Source: Hymenolepis diminuta (taxonomy: Eukaryota > Platyhelminthes > Cestoda > Cyclophyllidea > Hymenolepididae). Taken from it: a stretch of DNA of 64,000 bases. The position numbers were made by a program, and so were the translations under genes. The stretch lies in NCBI GenBank assembly GCA_900708905.1, contig CAADRB010000002.1, positions 6,092,269 to 6,156,268 on the forward strand, given 5' to 3'. Below are positions 30,011-44,000 of this stretch, in pieces. The first letter of the stretch is position 1, and every line of letters starts with the position of its first letter. Under the pieces are notes generated by a model. That model was given only the letters and a program-made list of their open reading frames with translations, made no database searches and had not been told where the DNA came from.

Positions 30011-33000
30011 GTTAGCTGTTAGTTATTACCCAAACTTCGACAACTTCAGTGTCAATGATGAACACATACGTTTATTATATTTAACGGTTTTGGTTTCAGA
30101 GATCTTTAATGATATTATCTTTGAGATAAAGGCATATGTTTCATATTTAATGTAAAAAATGGATTGTAAACATAATTCTTATTATAAATGGGTCGAAAAA
30201 TCGGCTCCATTCTCAAATATATCTTTTACCTCTGTAAAATAACTCCTACCAGATACAGTCCCACATTTTCAAAAAAAGACTTTCCCTTCAAAATGGGCGC
30301 TGCAAGCCACGAGCACAATAGAAGAAGGCTTGCAACCATGCCGATATCAATATGAATGCATATGTGCTTGCATGCAGGTAACATGGAGGTGCAGAACGAA
30401 AATAATATGTCTGTTTGATCATTGGCTAATTCCAGATTCATACTTATTTTAATGGCTCTCGCTCGAGGTGGTGGACTTTGGTCATGCTGACAAGATAGCC
30501 GCTTCCTTTCACCATTATACCCTTTGTACTTCTTGGTCCTTGTCTGGTTACAAACCTTATCATATAGTTTTCAAAAATAAAGAATAATTCAATCCCTGCT
30601 TCCTGCAGTGCAGAGGAACTAGCGTTTTAGCTGTTCATTGGTGAGCTTTATTCCCCTCAGAATGTCGGATAGTAACTTAGCATTGTTAATATTTTAATTA
30701 GCTACGGAAAGTACTAATCGTATGCCTTATCAACCTTGTGGCCCATTCGCACTCCTATAGATCACAACTTATCATCATCCCTTTCCCGTATAAAATATGG
30801 TGATTTAATTTTGTGTTCGGTCATTTCACCTAAATTTATTTATATCTCTTTACAAACAAGAGCATGTAGATCAGACTACTAAGAGCAAGTTCAGATTTAT
30901 GCTATTTTTCTACTTGTCAGGGTAATTGCCAGCAATCCTGTGACATAGCAGAGCTCACCCAATTTCGCTGGAGGTAAGCCCAAATAATGTCATATTTGCA
31001 CCTCTTTTCATCGATTGATAAGAATTTTGTATTCTGTCTTACAACTGGACACAGAGTATGTCCTAGAAACTGCCCTTGTTAATTAATCTATTAAAACTAT
31101 GTGAAATGGACCCGAGAAACGCAGCTCTTTTCGTACCTTACCTGAATAGACGTATTCAGTCTCTTCTCAACCTTCTAACCTTGGCGGCTACAATGGGGCT
31201 GGCAATTTAGCGGCATGAGATGGTTAGGTGTTGAATTATCCCAGGCTTTACGGTTAGTAGGTGAATGGTGAGGGCATCGTAGTAAAAGGTCCTACTTTCA
31301 AGGTTTCTAGTATCTAGCTCTAGCCACGACAAAAGCTAGTGCTATTCTGCTATTTTGGACATTGGGAGATAAAATCTCGCTGGCATATATAAACAAACAG
31401 ATCGGCAGCTCTAAAGATGGGTTTTTGCCATCGCCTAATCTCGTGAACTTGATTATTTTAGATGTGCACTGCTTTCTACAATTAGAAAAAAATTGAACTG
31501 AATTGTGAATTTAATATTAAGAAAATTTTAATTAAATACAAATCTTCGTTCTTATAAATTCATATTTACTACTTTGTTTACCCACTTGTTTTGACAGCAC
31601 ACTGTAAAATATCAAGAAATGAAGTTGCCAAATCACAACTGGAGCCGTATAGAAATCAAGTGGTATATTTAAGCCAATCATGTTTTGCCTCTGAAAAAAA
31701 TAAATTATTTTAGAATGATAGATTTTTTCGCCATATCACCACGTAATTACCCCATTGGTTAATATAAATCATGTCATTGCAACCCATAAGCATGCCAGAT
31801 TAGACTGATTTAATGGTTTCCGGAGTATCAAAATTCAAACCACTATAAAGTTGTGCATAAATTTCTTCTTAACGGATGAATACACTTGAAAATGGAAATT
31901 TATTTCAATGTAGTGTCTAAATGAATAATTTAAGTATAATAAACGCAAAAATATAACATTTATATACTTTTTCTCAAAATGTACGTTATTTACTAACTGT
32001 GGATCTTATTTATACCATTATGTCTCTACATTATTATAAGAAAAATAGAACCATTCAAACTTTTGAGCTTCTTATACAAAAGATTCGTGAGATACGGAAA
32101 AAGGATACATACCAGAAAAGGTCTAATCTACTTTTCTGTGGCCATCAAAGTAAGGTTAATTCAACCATTTTGCTTTGAAATATCTCTTGGTCTAGTCAAC
32201 CTCAAAACATATCTCCACTTTTGAGGATCGGAAATTCCACATTGTTTGTATTCCTCCGTACGTTTACTGGTTTAGATATAGCGAAACGTCTTTCGTTCAA
32301 CTTTTGCAAAAAAATTTGCTCAAACATACTTATAATCTTGAAATGAGAACGAAAGATTATGAATACATATGATTATCATTATTTGTGTTGGCTATTTTCT
32401 CTCTCTTTAATATGTGTAAAAGATTTAAACAATACAAAAACAACGAATTACACTTCATAGCTTTAATATAGATCTTTATTAAACAGTTGATTGACTAAAA
32501 ACACGGAAATGGCTCAAACGTAACCATGTCGAAGATTGCAGTATCTGCGCGCCCGGACTCATAGGTTTGCTCTGTCTCACCTTGCATTGCTTCCATACTA
32601 ACTCATACCTAATTGACAGCTGGTAATTTCTTCATCGTACCTACATCCACATTTACTTCTCACAATCCTTGCTCAGAACTGACACCTCCTCTTTCCTTTC
32701 AATCACTCCTTCATCTCCCTCCCCTCTCTCCTTTCCCTTTTCATTTACCTCCATCTGTCCAATTCAATTTATTCAACCCAGCTCTGGGTACCCTCACTTG
32801 AGAAAGGCTCTTATATCCTGTTAGGCATAAAAAGATCATTAATTCTCTGGAGGAATATCTAGCCGAACTTAGTCGAGCTCCTTAAGTAGCTTTACCTCCG
32901 AGATTAGAGCTACTTCAATATTAAGAATTGATGATCGCATGGAATATCAACACAGTGGAATAAGATAGTGCATTATTGCCAATAATGTTGATTTTAATCT

Positions 33001-35569
33001 ATATTAAAATAATTTTTTTATATTATTCTGCAGTAGTAATTTTGATTGGCAAACAGATGCTAAATATGCACATATCTCATTAAAATATAATTTTAATTTG
33101 GAAAAAAAACACAGAAACTTTACAGTTGCTTCTCCCAGACGGATTTTGCTGATAAAAATTCACAGGATTTTGGCGTAAAATACTTTGCATCAGTCAGATA
33201 AATGAATTAAGAAAGATAAAACTGAATAGTCCTAATCAGTATCATTAAAATTGATACGTGGGTTAAAACTTGACTGGTATTATAATAAAAATCACCTGCT
33301 TCCAAATAACATACTACTCTACGGGGTAATTTTAATAAAATTTTTAATCATGGAATGGTAGCTGAACACAAAAAATTGCAAAACAATCTAGTATTGTATG
33401 AAAAGAACGATGAATATATAGAGTTTTACTTTATTTGAATTCTGAAAGGATGGGAGTGTAATTTTCTTTGTAATATTCAGAATACTCCGAAACTTTGTTG
33501 TGGGACTGGATCTCAAAAAAACCACCTATCTCAGGCTGCTGAATTGCCAGCTCCAAAGTCAGACAACTTAAGAGAAACCGAATACGTCTATTCAATAAAG
33601 TACCAAAAGGGCTGTGATTTGAAAGTGTATTTTCCTTGAAAATTGAACAGATAGCCGATTTAGATTGAGATCAGTCGATGGGTCCAAAATTGATGACGGA
33701 ATAAAGAGCAGAATTGGAAGATATTGAAGAGCGTTTGGTGATTAAAGGGGTATCAGTCGATCTGGATCACCAATAGCTCATTCTTCATAATCTGATCCCC
33801 GACCTACTGGGTATGTTCAATTTCCCAGTATTCATAGCCTGTCGACTCGATGGTTTAATTAAATGGTTGATTGTATCCCTTTCTATCTTATAACCGTAAT
33901 CAGGTTGATAGTACTGGCGAAGTAACTTAAACAATGACAAAGCTCACTAGAAGACTAATTTGTTTTAACCACACTACATAAATTTTAGCTGTTATAACGG
34001 TTACTTAACCACGTGTTGAAAAAATCGATTTCATCAAAGTTCATGACGTCAAAGCGGTGCCGATAAACTAAAAAGACGCTCCTTTATTTCATACGAATTT
34101 GCTCGAAGTTTACATTGGGAGGTGCATTTTGTATTTCTCGGCAAAATAACTTCAGTAAAGTTTTATAGAAAATATTTTACTGTTTGCTACCGGTAATAAT
34201 TATTCGGAAAAACGTCTTTTATCTTTAATGTGGAGAAATTGAAGCACAATCAGTAACGAGGAGACAGGGAAGAGCGTGTTCGTAATTTGAATTCCCATCA
34301 CGATTTCAAGATAAAACTAAACTCTAAGAAAGTGTGCAAAATATCCAACAAAAGCCTTCGGTTTAATATTTGCATTTTTTTGATATAAAGTATTTTCATC
34401 AGAAAAATTAAACAATTAATCGAAAAATATAGCCAACCCAACTATGTCATGTGTGAATAGGTCAACAGAAACAAGATACATGATAATTGCACTTACAGAC
34501 TCTTCTACTTAGTTAAAAAGTTATTTAAACGAAAGGATTATTTGAAAGTCTAACTCTAAAGCCATCTTACTCTGAATAAAAGAATACTAGGTCAACTGAA
34601 CAGAGCCCCTTGATTCTATGCTCCTTGTCAAAGAACAACTCACCAAGTCCTTTCCACAACGACTGAGTTTCTTCAAGTAGCTATCCAGCCTTTTATTTGA
34701 CTCAATTTGACCATTTTTTGAATTCTGTTTGCAAATGATTGCATAGATGAGAACCATCATATCTCAATGCAGTTTTGTGTAAATCAAGGAGGAATTTCAG
34801 TATCTTTTTCGATACTTACCGTCTTTTCTATGACCTCTCGTTCACTTTCCTATTCTGTCTACTCGGGTTGCTTTATGTAAATGCTGTCAAATTTGCCTCC
34901 ACGTTTGTTAATGCATTACATAAGCATGGCTGCACGTTCACATTCTTCTTTCGAAGCCTTCTCGGAGATCGCAGAGCTCTGCTAACTTAAATATTTAGCT
35001 ATCTTACCTCTGCTATGCTACGGACGTAAGCTTCTGAATATCATTTAGGATTATTTGCCCTCTCATCACAGGGAGAAAAACTAAAATGAAGTGGCAGGAC
35101 CGATCATTCTTGAGTAAAAAGATGGTCAATAAGGGGACAAATCATGAAATTTGAATTATATAGCGTGAACTGCCCATTAAGCAAATATTATACAACCCAA
35201 ATCCCAAAAACCAAATGACGTAAGGGTCTTTACTACAGCAACGTTGCTTTAAGCATCTTTTTTGACCTCATCTTCATTATGTGTTGGACTTTCTGTTAAC
35301 CGAGTTCAGTTACTTTCCACTATTAAAAATATTATATTTTTTTATTACTGTGGGTAATGATAAAAAGAAATCAAATAATTTTCAAAATATGACTAGTGAA
35401 GTTAATGTCACTTCTTTATTGAATATCGATGTGTGTTTAATTACAAGTCATATTGTTTATTTTATTATCATGAAGCTTCTTTACCCCGGTCGATATTTGA
35501 TAAGTACAGTAGAAAAGCCCAATCGAGACCGGTAAATAAACTGAAATGGAAGTAGTTATTAGATAAATT
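30011..35569. other. Long intergenic region without recognisable genes
   Basis: It contains R2 copy B (32565-32940) and AT-rich sequence with only short chance ORFs. A block near 30570-30690 has AATAAA followed by a TTGGTGAGC-like run that might be an old LTR edge of the adjoining gypsy relic, but I cannot support it. Confidence 0.5.
32565..32940 (+). repeat. Dispersed repeat family R2, copy B
   Basis: Aligns with 26695-26925 at both ends. The middle (about 32680-32760) is a C/T-rich tract (CTCCCTCCCCTCTCTCC) absent from copy A. An old interspersed repeat of unknown class. Confidence 0.65.
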
Positions 35570-38500
35570 CTACTTATGATTTTTAAGTAGATATATTTTA
35601 ACATGCTCACTTGGATCAAAGAACATGAGGTATAATATCCAAGTGCCTGAAGAATAACCTAAATTGAAGAAAAAGAATCCAACTGACGATAGCATGCCAC
35701 TTATACTGCAGAGGATTCCAGTCAATCGCTGAATATTATTCGGCGATAATCGAGCTCGCTATATTAATATTAAATTGTCATTTAGAACAACCACAAATAT
35801 AAGCGAAAATATTGGGTGCAGGACTTACCACAGTGTCGCCGAACTGTGTCGATTTATAGGCCCATTTGATCAGTTGTTCAAAGAAAATTTGAAGAATGTT
35901 GATTAGCACCCATAGACCTAAGAAATTACAGAGAAAGTAAGCTGTAGTAAATCTGACAGTAGAATTATAGGTTGTTCAATGAACATGTACGCATGCATTC
36001 ATTTTAGTCAAAAACCTAAAGAGAATTATCTTGTCACTTTATAAGACCGATTTCAAACTGGTTATATCAGAATATCTTTAATTCCTTAAATATAAAATTT
36101 GAGTGTTACAGCTACATCATATTGCTTCAAGTACGTGTGATCTGTCTACTTAGAAAGGAGATGTTTTTTCAGACTTAGATATAATTTAGAACACTACTTA
36201 TTATTTTGCCACTAGATGTTATTAAGTACCACCGGCTTCGAGTGTTAATGGATAAATGTCGAGCTAATTTATAAGTGAAAAAATTTCTGCAGCCCTCTCT
36301 GTTGTAAGTGCAGTTGAAAAATCTATTTATAAGTAAATAAAATCTTTTCGGTTTCAAATTGCATAAAATGATTTAGAGAAATAATGCATCTGCTTTTCCA
36401 GCCCTGCTCAAGTGAGAAGTAAGCAAAACTCTTCATATCCCTTTTCAAAATTTGTTGAAGACACACGTTAAAAATTGTTGAAACTAATGAAATTTTGTAA
36501 TACACATGCAGAGAAACATAAATGGGTCGTTAAGATTGGCATTTACTGAAAGAAACAAATTTTCATAATATTCAACATTCCTTTAACTTTTTGGTCCAGG
36601 CATGAAGTTAAAATATTACATCTTGGATGTACGGCTAGTTAGTAAGAAAATAGATAAACGCCCTATTACTAATTATCCACACATTATATATTCACATAGG
36701 TGATCATTAGACTCTATCCTTAGTTTAATTATGCAATCACTCTACTACATATTCGTCAAGGTTTTAAATATGAGCTGAAAAAGATCGTATTTTGATTTCA
36801 TCCCACAAAAAATGATTAACCAACTTCCTATTTCGATGCATTTCTCCTTTAGAAGTTATTAAGCTTAATGAAAGAATCAACATTTGTACCATATACCTGA
36901 CGACATCCGTTGGTGACTAGATAGAAGTATCGAATTTTTAAATTCCTTCAGATAAAGGTGCATAAGAATCCTTAAACTCGTTACGTTAAAGCATATTAAT
37001 GGAAAGACGACCGTGGGTTAATTAACAACGACTCTCAATAAAAGTTGTCTATCGTAAAAGACAATAATAAAGCAGTACCTTACATTCATGAAATCTCTTT
37101 ATTGATAGTATCAAGAGATTAGATAATAAACAAAGTGAAATATTTAAATAAATGATATAAAACAACTTAATCATGGAATAACGTTTTAACACAATGTTAT
37201 GGTCCCAAATTTCGAAATTATCAATTGTGAATATAAAATAGGTATCATCCTACTTCAATAGAGACCTGAGTGGTTTCAGATACAGACGGTCTTCTATAGT
37301 ATTTTTAAATTTCGCCTGGCGAAGTGGCATGCCTCTATATTCCAACTACTTTCTATATATATATATATATATATGCATGTATGTGTGTGCCGTCTTTATA
37401 TTTCCACTCACAAAGCAGACATAAGCTTGTCTTTTATCTGTTCGCATGCTTCCCTTTCATCTCTCTTTTACTTTCTCGAACGCTCATCATGGTCGACGCA
37501 ACTCTTTGCGTTCTACTTTTGGAACTGTTATTTACTGTTGCTAGCTACGATCTGGGTCCGTCCATTAGTTCTTACACTACACTTAACCGCTCTTCAAATC
37601 AGGAATGTGGGCTTTGGAATGTCAGGTCCCGCTCCAATGAAATAAGGCATCTGTATATTATACAACAACTCCCCGACAGAAAAGTTAACATTAGCAGTTT
37701 TAACTGAAACGAAAATAATTAAAATATCAAAGATTCCAATTACTTCTGCTGCGACTAAGTACAGTTACGGCCAAATGACCAAATCAATTCCACTTTGTTG
37801 TATTGTCTTTGTCACTAATGACTTGCAACTTCAAGTTTAAAAGTTTCCTTCTCGAATAGATCACCTACAATCACAATTAAAGTTGGTAATAATTAGGCGT
37901 CAACTGACTGGCCACCCATGGTCCCGGAGAATGAAACTTTCTAATGACAACTTGATATGATGCTGTGAAAGAGACATAAAGCAAAAGCGTGATGGTGCCG
38001 TCAGCATGGGTTATTTTAACTGTCGCCTAGATATTGGTGCCCACAGCGGTTATGCAAATACCGTAAGACGCTTCACAGACTCCGTGAAGATTACAGAAAA
38101 TTGAAAAATCAACTATTTCTAATTTCTACCTTCAGAAGTCTAATAAAAGACTTGGTAGTATCCAAGAACTGGTCGAGATTCTGTCCTGGACTTCTACCTT
38201 GCTAGATGGAAATCGGTGTCATATTTCTTGACTTAATGATAAAAAGAGAGCAGACTCTGTCTATTCATAGCCATTCTCACACTTTACGATGATGCTACGA
38301 CGAAAAGACGCTGGTATAAAAAACAGTTGAAAGTTTGGCAGAATCAGAAGGGAGTTGATCTCATCTTAAAAAACAAACTGATTATCGAAAGAGATATCTG
38401 GGAGTATAATGCAAAAATTTGATGGTCCTATGAATGTCACTGCGAAATTAACTACTCAAAAATGTCAGAAACACAGCGCGAGGAATAGAATGTATAAGCA

Positions 38501-41500
38501 GTATAAAAAGACTAAAGATCTCTTGAGTGCTAAACTTCAGGAACGAAGGGAATTGCGAGGACGATTGCTATTCGACTAACTTCCTGAAACCTACTTCATT
38601 TATGTTTAAAGCAAAAAGGAATTACTTAGAGGCTGAAATAAACGAAAATTTCCAAAACGGTTAGCTATAAATGAACTTAAGAAAACCTACGACGTACTAA
38701 GACGGAAACTGCGAGCTAATGGTCATATTTGGATAAATTCTAAAAGTAATGAGTTTTTTGTCGATCCTAATTCATTTGCTAGCCACTATGCCAAATTATT
38801 GAAATTTAACCGCCCAAGAACGTTAATTAGCTAAGTCTCAGTTGAAATCTTTTAGAAGTACTGGACTGAATGGACAACAATCTCAACTGCTCAAAGGGAG
38901 TGGACCTTCACTTGATAAACCCCTACTCGGATACTTTAATGACTTCTGGCAAGGTAAGTATTTAATACCCCGATCCTGGGTGAATGCTGAAGTAATCAAT
39001 TTTACAAAGGCAAAGAAGTTCCAATAGATCCTGCTAATTGGAGGAGTATCTTACTTCTTGATACGGTGGAAAAATGATTTACATCAGTGATTAGTGAAAG
39101 GCTGAATTTTCAAATAAGAGAACGCTTATTAAATACTCAACATGGATTTTATGCTGAAAGATCTACTGAACAGGTAATCTTGGCTGTAGGAACCGTAATT
39201 CAAGAAACCATCGACTATCAGTATGGAATAGTTCTCATCTTTGTCGATTTAAGGAAAGCCTTTGATTCAGTCTTCAACGTAGTATTTCAGTTAATATTTG
39301 ACGATGAATAGACAATCTGTGAGAATTCGACACTCAAACTATTGAGTTTTTCGGGACTTGAATGGTCGTTTGGACATTTTGAGTACACAGTGATAGGAAA
39401 AGCTGAATAGTCTTTACAAAGGCTTAAAAATGTCCCTGACAAATACACGATGGAAATAACATATGATAAAAAATCTGGATGTACGTCAGTACAGATCTGG
39501 ATCTATCATCCCTTTAAATAAATGATCACAAGATCTACCGAGTGAGCTCTTTTATCTACCCTGGTTCCCCAGTGAATGGTGGAGGTCTAGCCGTTGATGC
39601 TGTAAAATTAAATAATATGGATATAGCAGCTAGTGAAATTCTGTCTATTCTATGATCAAAGGTATTATTAATTAAAATTGAAGAAAAGATATCGGAAACA
39701 ATTGTCTAATCAGTCCTCTTACACAGTTTATCGACAATTGCCCGTCGTAAGACGGATGATAGTAAATTAAAGACTGCCCAGAACACTGCTCGAAGAATGC
39801 TGCTAGGATTGTATAGCAGGAGACAGATAAGTGTTACAGTTCTAACAGAAAAAGGCTGAGAAATTTTGGCCACAACTACAAAGACGAAGATTAAATATAT
39901 GGACAGATCTTCATAGAAAAGATGACATATTAGCAAAAGGGCTATTGAAATTCCACTTACTAAAAGCAGGTGCCTCTAAAACCACACACACAAAAGGAAC
40001 TGATTAAGACAATTTCAAGCAGATGCTAAACAGGTATTTGGCGAGAAAATAAGACGAATGCTTGATTACGAATCCCACAAAGAATACACCCCCTCACATT
40101 ATTGAATATCAACGACCACTGAAAGGTGTACGTAAGAGGGAAATGATGTGTAAATGCTAGGTTTCATCGACGCTTTGCAAACGATGGTGAGAAGGCACGG
40201 ATGGATTGATGACCACAAACTCAAAGATGGTCTGCCAACTTGTGGACTTGTTTGCCCAGTAGATGGGTACTACAGGAATCATGTGAAAAGAGAATGGCTT
40301 CGAAATCATACGAAAACTTGCCACCCAAATTTCCCCAAAGCAGGGCAAGATGATGAAAAGAAAGCGCATGTCTGAGGAATTTGAGCTTAAATTTGACCTG
40401 ATAATTCTGGATCTCAGATGAAGTAGAGTTATCCTGATTCACTGACCCCCCATTTCTACTACCTAATCTACAATTTCCTTTCAAACTGCAAACGTTCTCT
40501 CTTTCATAAATTTCCACTGGATAAGATTTTAGGTGTTTCCTCAATGATGAAAGGTCGTAAAGTGTTTTAGCCCTACCATGGAAAACAAGTAAATAAATAT
40601 GTATGCAATCAGCATCCATTGCAATTTTCTTTCAGTGGTTTGAAAATTCATACTGAAAACGATTATTTTGCCCTCAAATATATCAAGGTTAAAAGCATTA
40701 ATGAAAAAAGTATTTACAAACGCCGATTAAGCTTAGAAGGAATTCTCACTATTAGAAATAAAATCTTCATTTTTCTTTTTCTCCAATAAGTTTACGTAAG
40801 AATATATATATCGTCCTAAATTCCTCTAATTAATAAGAACATTAGATGAGGTGAAGGCACGTTTAAGTGGAATGGCAATAAAACCCTGTCTTTAGTAGCC
40901 GAAATTGGGTGATAATTTTCACTTCTTGCCCCATGTTTGACCGTGACATCTGTGTGATGAATGACTGTTGGGCCACTTCGAGACCGCCCACAAAGTTATT
41001 TGCCTGTCCAAAGTCAATACGTAGCGCCTAAGCCCCACTCCGTATGCGACGTACATATGTAAAAGGTACATAAATTCATTCATTTCTCCAACAACTGCTA
41101 CTTCCCTCCTTTCTCCGCAAGTGAATGTAATTGCAATCTTAAGACTTTATTCCGTCTTCATATTTAGTCTGTGAAAGGGAAAGCCTGTATACTTAGGATA
41201 AAACTCTGAAAATCTTAAGTATCGATTGTACCCTTCGAATTCTGTAAATCTTGTAATTATATTCTAACCAGGGTCTATACCTATGTTCACAGTTGGATTA
41301 GATACTCTTAGGGTGGTGATCAAATTTGATTTAAATTTATAAAATCTGGAAAAAATACCCAATTGAAAGCAACGCAAGATAACATTTCCACTGTTTATCG
41401 AAGAAGCTAAAAGTTGCATTATTTACTAATGAGGAAAATGAATATTCTTGGGGCAAGAATTGAAAATGCTTCCTATCTTTCAAGACTTTGGAATTTATAA

Positions 41501-44000
41501 ATACGTTCTTGTTTATAGTATAGCAAACAGGAAAGGTCACATCTTAAGTCATTTACCTTGTCAAGAAGAAATAAATAAATTAATTTATCGAAGATAACCC
41601 GACTTACTGTTTACTGTATTCAGTGAGTGGTAAATGAGGACGAAGATAAAAACGAGCAATCCAGCTAGAAATTTTCTGCAAACTGACGGTCCTTTAGCTG
41701 GATTCAACCATGGCAAGTAAACATACCTACTTCAGAAATAAATAATATAAATAATTGTTGTAAAATTAGGGCTAATGGAGATTGTCATTTAAAATTAAAT
41801 CGAAATGTACCATTTGAGGAAGTTGTAAAGACCTTGGTCAAACGTTCTAAAAGGAAAAGAAATGGAAAGAGCTTTTGCTAAGAAAAACTCATTAACCATA
41901 GCTCGTACTCAGAATAAAAAAATTGAAAATAGTACACAATTAATTATCAACCAAGTGAATAATTTAAGTAATAACGGAACTCGGTAATGCAAGAGCAATT
42001 TCTAAGTTCCTAGTAATTGACTTGAACAAAATTTTCCAATCACGCAAAGAAAATTATTAATTAATACTCGCCCTGATTGGATAAAAGAAACCCCATCCAA
42101 GACTGTTTAATGAAGTCTGCCATCCCAGTCGTTAAATGTGCATAGCAAGTCGATTTATTTATCGATCGTCTCAAGTACACAAATCGAACAACGAATTTTT
42201 GTCTGTATAATCAAAATAATTCGATGATCCGGTGATAATCTTTCGAGCATTTCAGTTTTCTAGTTTTTGTGTCTGAATTCTTCCGCAATTTCAGCCCTCA
42301 ATAGTTAGCTCCTGAGATTGCATTCACGGAAGAATTTATTACTAATGAGTATTTTCTTTTCATTTAAAAGAACGATCTTGAATTTGAGATGGCGGCATAA
42401 AAGCTTATTTCCGATAGCAAAAAAATACAAGAATGGTTGTATTTCCAATTCCTTTTCCTTAGACACTGCGTGTGCATAAGTGAATCTAAAACCAGTAATT
42501 TCCTACGTAGCAAACAAAATAATCTGAACAAACCACTAACACTTGATTTATTAATCTGCCCTATTCAAGGAACCATTCTTATTCTGAATCAATCTAAAAT
42601 GTTAATTTCGATTTCAATTCCATGGAGGCATTCATTTAAAATTACAGCGAAATGAAGTGCGTACAGAACATCGAAATTAAGAAGAGCACAATTAAAAAAA
42701 CTGACATTCCTTTAATTACAAACACCAAAAGATAATAAAAGGACTCCTGGGTACAAATCAAGATATCAAACCGATAAAAATGAGAAAATCCTACCTCCAT
42801 AGCTGCGAAAATAGCAGCATATGACTAAAGCACTGCGGTCCCTCAGGTACAAGACAAAGGACGCCATCATCACTAACACCGTTAGTAAGTAGCACATCCA
42901 AATCGGAGAACCAACGTGGCCAACCATAGAGTTGGAGGTAAGTGAAATAGAACTGCATTCCAAGGAGATAAACAGCGCAACCGGGCGCTGAACGGTCAGT
43001 TTGAATGAATGGACTCCCGTGGAATGTCGTGGCGTTAGAATCAAGAGGCGGAGAGGGTACGTGCATTATCGGTTTGGTCATAGAATAAACTAAAGCACTG
43101 GGATAGACAGTGTGGATAACAACCTCCCATATTACAACCCAGAACACGAGTCGAAATGCTCTCAAAACAAGATTTTTGCAGGAGAGGATCCGAGTAGTGA
43201 GGCATCCTCTATAGTCCAATGGCACCTTGACAGAATTAGTAACCTCATACTGGCGTGAAGAACACCAGTCGCCATAGAGAGTAATAGGGCCAAATAGGAA
43301 AGTAGGAGGATAGAGAGAATATGAGAGAATGGATGAAAGATGCTGACTACTCAACCCATTAACTTGGACTGATTTGGGTATAGCCAGCATAGAAGAAGGT
43401 ATATTCGCATGTTCAATGCCAATACTTGTAGAACGAAGCAGAATTAATGCTAAAGTACTTTGTAAAACTGACGCTTCCTCACAATCAAGAAACTGATATA
43501 GAAAAAATAAAAACCGTATAATAAATATAAAATTGCAAGTTATATTTTAAAATAAACGTACCACTAGGATCTGTCCTATATTCGTTTCATAGAATAGAAA
43601 TAATAGCAGCGTAATGATCCATAAAAGAGTTTTAGACCTTGTGAAATACCCAACAGAGGCAAACAATATGGGAACAATAAGTGCTAATAACAAGACAACC
43701 AATGGACATGATATAGCCACAATAAATAAACTGACAGACAGTTCCCCATAAGCCTTGAGGAAATAAAATTACATAATAGATTTACCCTATTTCGAACAAA
43801 TCGCCTTGAAAAGAAGCTTACGACAATCCAAAGTATCATGAAGGGTAATTTCGATATATAAAACATAACGAAATCCCAATCATTATCCGATCGATCCTAA
43901 AATTCGGATGCAAAGTGGCGCTTACTTTATATAGACCGTTCCAGGATTCTTTTATGAGTTTTATTTTAACAAAAATATTCTTATTAACTAAAAAATTCAT
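35570..44000 (-). CDS. HHAT: Hedgehog acyltransferase (MBOAT family)
   Basis: Eight exons, all phases consistent: 43926-44000, 43786-43896, 43562-43753, 42795-43492, 41811-41846, 41608-41726, 35829-35917 and 35570-35728. They encode 492 residues; human HHAT has 493. It palmitoylates the N-terminal cysteine of Hedgehog proteins in the ER membrane. Family landmarks: NDWDFVMFYISKLPF near the N-terminus, hydrophobic spans through 63-126, FLFGPITLYGDW, FSQLWRTFDQGLYNFLKWYV (matching human MWRYFDVGLHNFLIRYVYIP) and IFVLIYHS with the MBOAT active-site histidine at 404. The last two exons are hydrophobic, and SSVGFFFFNLGY aligns with the human C-terminus. The 36-nt exon carries the conserved FDxGL motif. 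The first intron is only 29 nt; the penultimate is 5.7 kb and hosts a decayed LINE. The N-terminus is shorter than human. Confidence 0.88.
37354..37374. repeat. TA dinucleotide microsatellite
   Basis: About ten tandem TA units followed by a short TGTATGTGTGTG run, just upstream of the LINE relic in the HHAT intron. Confidence 0.9.
37600..40378 (+). mobile_element. Decayed non-LTR retrotransposon (LINE: endonuclease, RT, zinc-finger tail)
   Basis: A broken series of frames in the expected order. The start of an APE-type endonuclease is CGLWNVRSRSNEIRHL near 37603, with the later GDFN-like block MGYFNCRLDIG near 38010. The reverse transcriptase includes PRSWVNAEVINF near 38975 and MISERLNFQIRERLLNTQHG (39087 on), then motif A VDLRKAFDSV (39243-39272). 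A post-RT stretch SSFIYPGSPVNGGGLAVDAV follows near 39540, and ARRMLLGLYSRRQISV near 39780. The tail CGLVCPVDG..H..H (40154-40375) looks like a terminal zinc finger. There are many stops and frameshifts, and the catalytic YxDD box was not found. It resembles RTE/CR1-like elements, but I cannot fix the clade. It sits antisense inside an HHAT intron and is presumably inactive. Confidence 0.8.

Larger units (their letters stand above)
35918..41607 (-). other. Penultimate intron of HHAT, 5.7 kb
   Basis: GTAAGT donor at 41607 and TTAG acceptor at 35918-35921 on the minus strand. It contains a TA microsatellite (37354-37374) and an antisense decayed LINE (37.6-40.4 kb), which explain about half of the length. 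The rest shows nothing recognisable. Confidence 0.8.

Noticed and set aside
36175..36505. Two overlapping 60-codon minus-strand ORFs in the HHAT intron
   Set aside because: No splice phase links them to HHAT exons and no motif is visible.
37324..37707. 127-codon ORF through the TA microsatellite
   Set aside because: The open frame arises from simple TA repeats; only its last part, the LINE endonuclease start, has meaning.
42766..43044. 92-codon ORF overlapping the large HHAT exon
   Set aside because: A shadow frame; the other frame carries MBOAT motifs and joins neighbouring exons.
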